A DNA stretch of 64,000 nucleotides from the NCBI GenBank assembly GCA_027313505.1, contig DAHVDN010000009.1:1-64000 (forward strand). The letters are read 5' to 3'. Positions 30,319 through 37,995 of this stretch are shown here, in pieces (within the stretch, counting starts at the first letter, position 1; each line of letters begins with the position of its first letter). The DNA comes from Candidatus Dormiibacterota bacterium (GTDB taxonomy: Bacteria > Chloroflexota > Dormibacteria > Aeolococcales > Bog-877). The notes under the pieces were generated by a model. The model ran no database searches and was not told where the DNA came from. It saw only the letters and a list, made by a program, of their open reading frames with translations. The translations under genes were made by a program, and so were the position numbers.

Positions 30319-32145
30319 GTGGACCGACCCCGCTACCTACCGATCGCTGACTACGGGATCGTTGGTGATCTCCACTCGACCGCCTTGATCGGACGGCTGG
30401 GATCCATCGATTGGATGTGCGTTCCCCGATTCGACAGCCCATCGGTCTTCGGCCGGCTGCTCGATGCCGAGAAGGGTGGGTCCATGTGGGTCGAGGTAGA
30501 GGGCGGGTTCATTCCGGACAGCCGACGGTACATCCCTGGGACAAACATCCTGGAGACCACCCTCAGCAGCCCCCACGGCCGGCTGCGTGTCACCGACTTC
30601 ATGGTGGCCAGAGAGGAGGAGAAGACGCTGGAACATGATCACATCCTGGTGCGCCTACTGGAGGCGCCGGACTCGGACCTGAATGCCTCGGTCCACGTCG
30701 ATGCCAGGTTCGACTACGGGGCAACTGACCCCGTCCATAACATTGAAGGCCCGAGTGACAGCTGCCTGGCACTTGAGGCCGGACCTACCCACATGCACAT
30801 CGACGGCCCTTCCTCCTGGCAGAGAGACGGACGGGCAATTGTCCAGAGGTTGGCCCTTCGGCGGGGCAAGCCTCAGGCTGTGATCGTGCGCTACGACGGG
30901 CAGCGCACCTACGACCACGGGCAGGACCCGCTGCGGCTTCTCTCAGATACCCGTGAGTTCTGGGAGCGCTGGATAGCTCGATGCAACTACGACGGGCCGT
31001 ACCTGGACATGGTTCTTCGTAGCGCATTGACCCTGAAGCTGCTGATATACGCCCCGGAGGGTTCCATCGTGGCCGCTCCGACCACGTCGCTCCCAGAGTG
31101 GATCGGCGGTGGTCGGAACTGGGACTATCGCTTCACCTGGTTGCGCGACTCCTCCTTCTTGGTCTATGCGCTGCAGCTCCTCGGGTACCCCCAGGAATGC
31201 GCCGCCTTTATGGGCTGGCTCGGACGTACCCACCACCGCCATCCCAGCCAGTGGCAGACCATGTACGGGATCGATGGGCGGACCGATCTTGCCGAGGTGG
31301 AGCTGAGCCACCTAGAGGGATACCGGGGCTCCAAGCCGGTGCGCATCGGAAATGGAGCTGCGAATCAGCTGCAGCTGGATATCTACGGAGAGACCCTCGA
31401 CTCGGTGTACCTTCACCTCCGATTCGGCAAGATCGAAGCTGGCGGGGTCCGCGCCGGCCTGGTCGACATGCTGGAGCACGTTGCGGCGAGCTGGGAGCAG
31501 CCCGACAACGGCATCTGGGAGGTCCGGGGTGGAGAGCGACACTTCCTGTACAGCAAGCTACTCTGCTGGGTAGCCATAGACCGAGGGCTCCGACTGGCCC
31601 AGCAATTGAAGCTGCCCATGCCCAGACAACAGCAGTTGGTATGGACCAGGGAGGAGATTCGTCACACCATCCTGACCAGGGGCTGGAGCGACCGGCTCGG
31701 TGCCTTCCGCCAAGCGCTGGATGAGGACGCGCTAGATGCGACCGCCCTCATGCTCCCGCTCTTGAACTTCCTGCCCCCGATGGACCCCCGAGTCCGTTCC
31801 ACCGTCCAGGCGATCCAGGCCAACCTCACCGACGAAAGTGGATTCGTGTATCGATATCGCAGGGATGACGGCCTGGGGTCCAGCGAGGGTACCTTCCTGC
31901 TGTGCTCATTTTGGCTGGTCAACAATCTAGCTCTGCAACGCCAATTGGGGCCAGCCCGCGATCTCTTCGAGCGGCTCATCGCCCACGGCAATGATCTCGG
32001 CCTCTTCTCCGAGGAGCTCGATCCCTCCACTGGAGATCTGCTGGGCAACTTCCCCCAGGCATTCACCCATTTGGCCATCATCAACGCCGCTGCCCACATC
32101 GAGCGCGCCGCAGAGAACAGGGGACCACTTGATCCGATCCGATGA
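30319..32145 (+). CDS. Glycoside hydrolase family 15 (glucoamylase/trehalase-like)
   Basis: YLPIADYGIVGDLHSTALIGRLGSIDWMCVPRFDSPSVFGRLLD...WIGGGRNWDYRFTWLRDSSFLVYAL; GTG at 30319 preceded by GGAGG. Confidence 0.95.
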   Translation: MDRPRYLPIADYGIVGDLHSTALIGRLGSIDWMCVPRFDSPSVFGRLLDAEKGGSMWVEVEGGFIPDSRRYIPGTNILETTLSSPHGRLRVTDFMVAREEEKTLEHDHILVRLLEAPDSDLNASVHVDARFDYGATDPVHNIEGPSDSCLALEAGPTHMHIDGPSSWQRDGRAIVQRLALRRGKPQAVIVRYDGQRTYDHGQDPLRLLSDTREFWERWIARCNYDGPYLDMVLRSALTLKLLIYAPEGSIVAAPTTSLPEWIGGGRNWDYRFTWLRDSSFLVYALQLLGYPQECAAFMGWLGRTHHRHPSQWQTMYGIDGRTDLAEVELSHLEGYRGSKPVRIGNGAANQLQLDIYGETLDSVYLHLRFGKIEAGGVRAGLVDMLEHVAASWEQPDNGIWEVRGGERHFLYSKLLCWVAIDRGLRLAQQLKLPMPRQQQLVWTREEIRHTILTRGWSDRLGAFRQALDEDALDATALMLPLLNFLPPMDPRVRSTVQAIQANLTDESGFVYRYRRDDGLGSSEGTFLLCSFWLVNNLALQRQLGPARDLFERLIAHGNDLGLFSEELDPSTGDLLGNFPQAFTHLAIINAAAHIERAAENRGPLDPIR

Positions 32146-32185
32146 CCGAGAGCGGGCTCGGCCGCCAGCTTGGCACAATTGACGG

Positions 32186-32719
32186 ATGGCTAACTTTGAC
32201 ATCGATTTCGACCCGGTGGATGTGATCACGGTGGGGGTTGAGGGGGAACCGGGACGGCGCACATTTTTTCTGGAAGCCCGCCGTGGTGCATCCTCCTGCA
32301 CCTTGATATTGGAGAAGTCCCAAGTGCTCGAGCTCGGGGCACAGATCCTGGCTACCCTCGATCCCGTCGAGGGCCACTCGGGTTGGGCTCCTGACCCCGT
32401 TCATGGCTCTACCGGTACTCCTGGATGGCGGGTCGGGAGCATCCAGATCTCACTGGGGGAGCCCGAGGGAACCTGTACCTTGCTTTTGGAGGAGCAGCGG
32501 ATCGTCCTCATCGGCGAGGATCCTGACGAGGCTGTCCTGCCGACCCCCGACGACCTTCGTACGGTCCGCCTGGTGGCCACTACCAACCAGCTTCGTCGCC
32601 TGGGAGAGAGCGCCGTCGGAGTCGTCGGGGGGGGACGCCCCATCTGCCCACTCTGTCATCAACCCAAGGACCCGGGTGGCCACATCTGCTCAGCGACCAA
32701 CGGTCACCACCCGACCTGA
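32186..32719 (+). CDS. DUF3090 family protein
   Basis: FDIDFDPVDVITVGVEGEPGRRTFFLEARRGASSCTLILEKSQVLELG...; C-terminal CPLCHQPKDPGGHIC zinc-finger-like motif typical of the family. Confidence 0.9.
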   Translation: MANFDIDFDPVDVITVGVEGEPGRRTFFLEARRGASSCTLILEKSQVLELGAQILATLDPVEGHSGWAPDPVHGSTGTPGWRVGSIQISLGEPEGTCTLLLEEQRIVLIGEDPDEAVLPTPDDLRTVRLVATTNQLRRLGESAVGVVGGGRPICPLCHQPKDPGGHICSATNGHHPT

Positions 32720-32812
32720 GCCGCCTCTGTCATCCATCTCGTTGCCGGGTGGCGAGGGCATCCTTCGCTACCCTGGATCGACTGCGGTGGTCCCGTAGCG
32801 GCCTGAACAAGC

Positions 32813-33385
32813 ATGATCGGGGAGTGTGACTTGAAATTGGACAGCTCATCTATGCGACCGGTTTTGGCGACGGCGGCAGCCGTCCTCCTGGCCTCGTTAG
32901 TCTCCGCCTGCGGGGCCTCATTTCAGTCCGGTGAGCCATCCCCTTCCCCAACAACAGGCGCCCAGGCCGCGGCCTCCGCCAGCCCTTCCGCCACCGCCTG
33001 TGTCAACCCCTCCAGCCGAAGCGACTACACCCTGGCCGGGGCCAGGGTGTTGCCTGGCGACCTTCAGGTCAAGGATCTGACGGTCGGTACTGGAGCGATA
33101 GCCAAAGCTGGTGCCACCGTGTCGGTGAGCTACGTGGGAAAGCTCTCAAACGGCACTGTATTCGACCAAAGCACAGCAGACAACAATGGCAAACCGATCT
33201 CGCTCACCCTGCTTTCCGGCAAGGTGATCACCGGGTGGGTAGAGGGGGTCCCTGGGATGCGGGTCGGCGGTTCTCGGGAACTGGTCATCCCCCCAGCCCT
33301 GGGCTATGGGTGCACGAGCCCAAGTGCCAAGATCCCCGCCAACTCAACGTTGATCTTCACCATCACCCTGGTCTCGGTCAGCTGA
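32813..33385 (+). CDS. FKBP-type peptidyl-prolyl cis-trans isomerase, lipoprotein
   Basis: Lipobox LASLVSACGA; VSVSYVGKLSNGTVFDQSTA...GMRVGGSRELVIPPALGYGCTSPSAKIPANSTLIFTITLVSV. Confidence 0.93.
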   Translation: MIGECDLKLDSSSMRPVLATAAAVLLASLVSACGASFQSGEPSPSPTTGAQAAASASPSATACVNPSSRSDYTLAGARVLPGDLQVKDLTVGTGAIAKAGATVSVSYVGKLSNGTVFDQSTADNNGKPISLTLLSGKVITGWVEGVPGMRVGGSRELVIPPALGYGCTSPSAKIPANSTLIFTITLVSVS

Positions 33386-34090
33386 GGGGCGGTATGCCTT
33401 GGGAAGTAGCTCCGCGACCCGGCGCTGAATCTCCCCGGTAATCTCCACCGGGTCCCGAGCATCTGGTGTCCATGGGGCACCAACGCGAAAGTGGATTTCT
33501 GCCCTGCGTGGGAGAAGCCTTCCGGCAGCCAGCATCTTCTCGGTGCCCCAGATGGCGCAGGGAATCACCGTGGCCCCGGTCCTGATGGCGAGGTAGCCCA
33601 CCCCGGGCTCAAAGGGCAGCAATCCCCGGCCGTCACTCCTGTGGCCCTCCGGAAACAGCACCAGGGCGCCGCCGGATTCGAGCACCAACCTCGCGGCTCT
33701 GAGGGCGGCGCGATCGGGCCTGTGGCGATGGACCGGGAAGCAGTTGCACCGTTCCAGATAGACCCTGAGGAGCCGGTGCTCGAAGAGCTCGGCCTTGGCC
33801 ATGGCGTGCATGATCCGCGGAAAGACCGCTCCCAGAAGGAGCGGATCGAAATTTGAGAGGTGGTTCGAGCAAACCAAAAGGGGACCGTCGGCGGGCACCC
33901 GCTCCACGCCCTGACTGTCTACACCGCCTTTGGCACAGACCCTCACCAGCACCTTTAGACCGGCCTGGGTGAGCCTGAGGGTGAGAGTGCGCGATCCGTC
34001 GGGCCTGACCCCCGCGGGCGCATGGTCAATCGGTCGGTAACGCCAGCCGGTGTCGCTCACTCGCCTCGCCCGGATCCCCCGGGGATCCAA
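33344..34090 (-). CDS. 1-acyl-sn-glycerol-3-phosphate acyltransferase (PlsC-like)
   Basis: LLVCSNHLSNFDPLLLGAVFPR (HX4D-like), ALVLFPEGHRSDGRGLLPFEPGVGYLAIRTGATVIPCAIWG. Confidence 0.92.
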   Translation of the reverse strand: MDPRGIRARRVSDTGWRYRPIDHAPAGVRPDGSRTLTLRLTQAGLKVLVRVCAKGGVDSQGVERVPADGPLLVCSNHLSNFDPLLLGAVFPRIMHAMAKAELFEHRLLRVYLERCNCFPVHRHRPDRAALRAARLVLESGGALVLFPEGHRSDGRGLLPFEPGVGYLAIRTGATVIPCAIWGTEKMLAAGRLLPRRAEIHFRVGAPWTPDARDPVEITGEIQRRVAELLPKAYRPSADRDQGDGEDQR

Positions 34091-34328
34091 GTCACGGTCT
34101 GTCTGCCCTCCGAACCCGCCTCGGATGGGGACCAGAGGCTGCCCATCGACTGTCCGCTTAGAAAGTGCGGGATCCTCGCACCCGCTTCCTTACCCGGGCG
34201 GCCGAAGGCGTTTGAGATCAACACAACCCGATGGTAGGGCATGTCCGGCGACTGCTGACTCCCCACAAGCCGCCGTGACAGCGCTTGGACCCCTTGAAGC
34301 GTGGGTCAGGCGCCGACGCTGGGTGGCG

Positions 34329-34402
34329 TACCCCCTGGTGGATTCGAACCACCGACCGTCGCCTTAGAAGGGCGCCGCTCTAATCCACTGAGCTAAGGGG
34401 GC
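34329..34402 (-). tRNA. tRNA-Arg (anticodon TCT), no encoded CCA
   Basis: Reverse complement GCCCCCTTAGCTCAGTGGATTAGAGCGGCGCCCTTCTAAGGCGACGGTCGGTGGTTCGAATCCACCAGGGGGTA; loop CTTCTAA. Confidence 0.94.
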
Positions 34403-34490
34403 TGAGGTCACCTGCAATTGTGAGGCCAACCGGGCACAGCGCTCCCTCCCAACGGGATACGAACTCCCCTCCCAAGCACAACTCCTTAGG

Positions 34491-35171
34491 ATGAAGTGCG
34501 AAATGGAAGAGGACCGGGCCGAGACCACCTGCTATCTCACCCGCCACTGCGACGTAGAGAACCCGGACCGCGTGCTCTACGGTCACCTGCCCAGCTTCGG
34601 GCTCAGCGCCAAGGGACTGGACCAGGGTCGGGCCCTTGGGAGGTTCCTCGCAGCTGCGCCGGTGAGCGCCATTTACACCAGCCCCCTGCAGCGAGCACTC
34701 GAGACCACCGACCTCATCAGAAGAGAGCTACCGTCACCGGTACCTGTCCTAGAGCGCCAGGAATTGGTTGAGGCCGAATTTGGTCGCTACCTTCAGGGAA
34801 CCAGGCATAAGGATGTGGTCTGGCGTAAGCCCCGCTGGTGGGTGCACATGGTGTGGCCGGGCCTACTTCGCGGTGACGAGAGCATGCGCGAGATGCACGA
34901 TAGGGTGGAGTCGACTGTCCACGAGGGGCTACGGGATCACCCGGGGAGCACCTTCCTGTGTATCAGCCATGGCGACCCCATCCAGGCCTTTTGGGCAACC
35001 CTGGACCGGCGTCCGCCATGGGCGCTGCATCGCCTTCAATGTGCCAAAGGAGGCACCCTTCGCCTGCGCTATCAGGGGTCGCGGCTATTGGAAAAAACGT
35101 ATCTCTCACCAGAACAGATCGAAGCTGCCGTGGAGTCAATGGGAGCTGCAAAGACTCCCGCCAGTCCCTGA
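34491..35171 (+). CDS. Histidine phosphatase (phosphoglycerate-mutase-like) family protein
   Basis: CYLTRHCDVENPDRVLYGHLPSFGLSAKGLDQGRALGRFLAAAPVSAIYTSPLQRALETTDLI; RHxx catalytic variant, related to the MSMEG_4193 group. Confidence 0.88.
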   Translation: MKCEMEEDRAETTCYLTRHCDVENPDRVLYGHLPSFGLSAKGLDQGRALGRFLAAAPVSAIYTSPLQRALETTDLIRRELPSPVPVLERQELVEAEFGRYLQGTRHKDVVWRKPRWWVHMVWPGLLRGDESMREMHDRVESTVHEGLRDHPGSTFLCISHGDPIQAFWATLDRRPPWALHRLQCAKGGTLRLRYQGSRLLEKTYLSPEQIEAAVESMGAAKTPASP

Positions 35172-35250
35172 GCCGACCATCACGGAATGCAACCGGGCCA
35201 TCCCCGTGTTCTTCCGCCGTTTGGCTCGCTGAGGTCCCTGCCCACATCCC

Positions 35251-37116
35251 CTAGCCAGCGACCCTGGAGCGTTCCTTGGCCCGCAGAGTTTCCCCAGAAC
35301 CGCCCATGAAGCGACCGGTCGGGGTGGGCAGGCACGCGACCTTAGTCACCTCTGTGTCGTACCGCCCGCGCAGTCTGGAGACGCCGTGGGCGGCCTCACG
35401 GGGAAATGCCGCCAGCAGGTGCCGAATCAGAAGGCGGCTGACACGAAACCCGGTGGCGGAGTGCCACTTCAGCTCCTGACTTCCGTTCATGGTCGCGGTA
35501 TTGGCGGTCTCGACCTTCGCGTTCAGCTTTCGCAGCTCAGCCTCCCGAGCTTCCACTGGGAGCTCCAGTATCAGGTCGACAGCAGCCAGTACCTCGCGGG
35601 CTGCGGTCACATGAGCTACCACGGTGGCGTGGGTGGCCGCGTCGATGAGTCCGGCACTGAACTTGAGGTCATTCAGCCCAGCCGCGACCTCGTAGGTCGT
35701 CTCCACTATCTGCTGGCGACTCATCCAGTCAGTGTGATACGAGAGCATCTCCCGCCAGGTGGGACCGAGCAGCGCCCGACGGTGTTCCTCCAGCGTGGTG
35801 AAGCGCCGGTGGTAGCCCAGCTCAGGCAGTTCGAAACCTCGGCTGCCTGGGTCAAGGAATGGGCCCAAAGGTGCCACGTAGAATTGCAATCGGTTGTCTT
35901 TGCGGAAGCGCTCAACCAGATGGCGGCAGTAGTCAACGGTTGCCAGGGCATCCTTGGGGGTCTGGTGCGGTAGCCCCACCATGAAGAAGAGGTCGAGCTT
36001 TTCGCACCCCTGATCCAGAGCGGCGGCAATCGTCTCCTCGACCGCCTGGTTGGACACTGGAAACTTGCCATTGACCCTGCGAATCTCGTGGTCCGGCGAC
36101 TCTATCGTGATCTCCAAGCTCCACCAGCGCGCCGCCTCCCTCACCATTGCGAAAAAATCTGAGTTGGCTGGGTAGAACAACTCGATAGTCAGCTCGTTGG
36201 GAATCTTTGCCTCTTTCATCAGGTCGAAGCTGCGCTTGGCTCGACCGACCCCACCCACCCGAGGGTCGTGCACCATGAAAATTGGCGCCTTCGAGAAGCT
36301 GGAAATGCGAAGCATATCCGCGACCAGCTTCTCGGGTGATCGGTAGGCGGCCCGAGTTCGGTGGGCCACGATCTCATAGCCGGTCCGGGACCCGCCGCAT
36401 ATGGAGCAATTGTAGGGACAGCCGCGGGCGTTCAGAACCATGGTGCTGGGGTACTGCAGCCACTCCGCGTAAGGCACGAAGTCCGCCAGGCTCCGGTATT
36501 TAAACACCGCGTGCAACATGTAGTCATAGGCCGGCACGTCAATCCAATCCAGGTCCGCGGGCACGAATGTCAGGGGATTCACAACCACCTCCCCGTCCGG
36601 CCGTTTCCAGGTCAGGTTCTCGACCAGCTCCAAAGGTGTGCCTTCCCGGAGCGCCTGCAGCAGCTGTCGGCACGGCTCCTCGGTTGAGTCACCGCGCAGG
36701 ACGAAATCCACATACGGGCTTTGGATCAGCTCCAGATGGTAGTAACTGGCCGACAGGCCACCGATCAGCACCCTGGACTCCGGATGAACCTCCCTCACCA
36801 GCCCCGCAATGCCCAGGGCCCCGTTGGCGTGGGGCAGCCAGTGTAGGTCGATGCCAAAGACCGGCGCCCGCAGGCGGCTTAGGTGGGCTGGCACATCATA
36901 GGTGGAGTCGCGAAGCATCCGATAGGCGATGTTGAGGATTCGGACGTTGTAATGATTGAGCTCCAGGTAGGCGGCGATGCTCGTCAGCCCGATGGGGTAC
37001 ATCTCAAACTCGTCGGTGGACGGGATTACGTCAGCTAGAGGCCCCTGCAATATGACCTCCTTACGGAAGTCCCAAACGGAAGGCGCGTGCAAGAGAATGA
37101 GGTCAGACTCGAACAC
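35251..37116 (-). CDS. B12-binding domain / radical SAM protein (Ta0216/TIGR04190-like family)
   Basis: N-terminal cobalamin-binding-like region (DLILLHAPSVWDF...MYPIGLTSIAAYLELNHYNVRILNIAYRML) and radical SAM motif NARGCPYNCSICGGSRTGYE (CxxxCxxC). Start at the GTG at 37116 preferred over the track start at 37266. Confidence 0.85.
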   Translation of the reverse strand: MFESDLILLHAPSVWDFRKEVILQGPLADVIPSTDEFEMYPIGLTSIAAYLELNHYNVRILNIAYRMLRDSTYDVPAHLSRLRAPVFGIDLHWLPHANGALGIAGLVREVHPESRVLIGGLSASYYHLELIQSPYVDFVLRGDSTEEPCRQLLQALREGTPLELVENLTWKRPDGEVVVNPLTFVPADLDWIDVPAYDYMLHAVFKYRSLADFVPYAEWLQYPSTMVLNARGCPYNCSICGGSRTGYEIVAHRTRAAYRSPEKLVADMLRISSFSKAPIFMVHDPRVGGVGRAKRSFDLMKEAKIPNELTIELFYPANSDFFAMVREAARWWSLEITIESPDHEIRRVNGKFPVSNQAVEETIAAALDQGCEKLDLFFMVGLPHQTPKDALATVDYCRHLVERFRKDNRLQFYVAPLGPFLDPGSRGFELPELGYHRRFTTLEEHRRALLGPTWREMLSYHTDWMSRQQIVETTYEVAAGLNDLKFSAGLIDAATHATVVAHVTAAREVLAAVDLILELPVEAREAELRKLNAKVETANTATMNGSQELKWHSATGFRVSRLLIRHLLAAFPREAAHGVSRLRGRYDTEVTKVACLPTPTGRFMGGSGETLRAKERSRVAG

Positions 37117-37531
37117 CCGCTTCCAGCCCTTAGCTAGTCGACCCTGCTCCTGATCTGGCACTGCACTCCAGGATACCGGTGCGGATTGGCTGGGCAGACT
37201 GGCTGTTGATCGCTGACCTTCGAGCCGGCCCCTGCTGCATCGTACGCTCTGAGAGGGCTCTTGCAATCCTCGGGAACGTTGGCCATCGAGCTTCCAAGCT
37301 GTCGCCGGTCCCGCCGGACGCGGCCGACCAACGACTGACTATCGGACGCCACTATGCCGCCGCGGTCACCGCACCTCGTTGGCCGACAGATCCCGTCCAC
37401 GGTCATCGACGACCCGATGGGATGTTGCACCCCTATGATCTTCAAGGCGCAGTCGACGCTTGACGGCCGCCCGGTGGTCATCCCGCCCGGAGGCACAAAA
37501 GCCTCAACTCCAACTATGCGGAGGAACTGAA

Positions 37532-37963
37532 ATTTCCAGGATCGTGGTAGGGGTCGACGGCTCTAGCCATTCCATGCAGGCTCTGAGGTGGGCCTGCGCG
37601 GAGGCACGCCTCAGAGGGGCATCCCTGGAGCTCGTGGCAGCATGGAGCATTCCATCGGTGGCGATGACCGTCGCGTCGGCTGATGTGGTGACCGCCCTGG
37701 AGACCGCGGCGCGTGAGGTGGTGGAGGCTGCAGGCCAAGAGGTCGCCGCCAAATACTCCGACCTGGAGGTGCGGCTAAGCGTCCTGCACGGGCAACCGGC
37801 GCGAACCCTGGTGGAGCGCGCCCAAGGTGCCGACCTCTTGGTTGTGGGTTCTCGCGGGCTCGGAGACTTCAAGGCCCTGCTCTTGGGATCGGTCAGCCAG
37901 GAGTGCAGTCAGCACTCCCCCATTCCCGTGGTCATCGTAAGGTCGAAGGAAGAACCGGAGTAG
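37532..37963 (+). CDS. Universal stress protein (UspA family); possible ATT start at 37532
   Basis: ISRIVVGVDGSSHSMQALRWACAEARLRG...LVVGSRGLGDFKALLLGSVSQECSQHSPIPVVIVR. GGAGG at 37520-37524; the track ORF begins at an in-frame TTG at 37460. Confidence 0.85.
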   Translation: MSRIVVGVDGSSHSMQALRWACAEARLRGASLELVAAWSIPSVAMTVASADVVTALETAAREVVEAAGQEVAAKYSDLEVRLSVLHGQPARTLVERAQGADLLVVGSRGLGDFKALLLGSVSQECSQHSPIPVVIVRSKEEPE

Positions 37964-37995
37964 GCTCCGGGGCCCCGCAGGCTGCCTCCGCCCGG

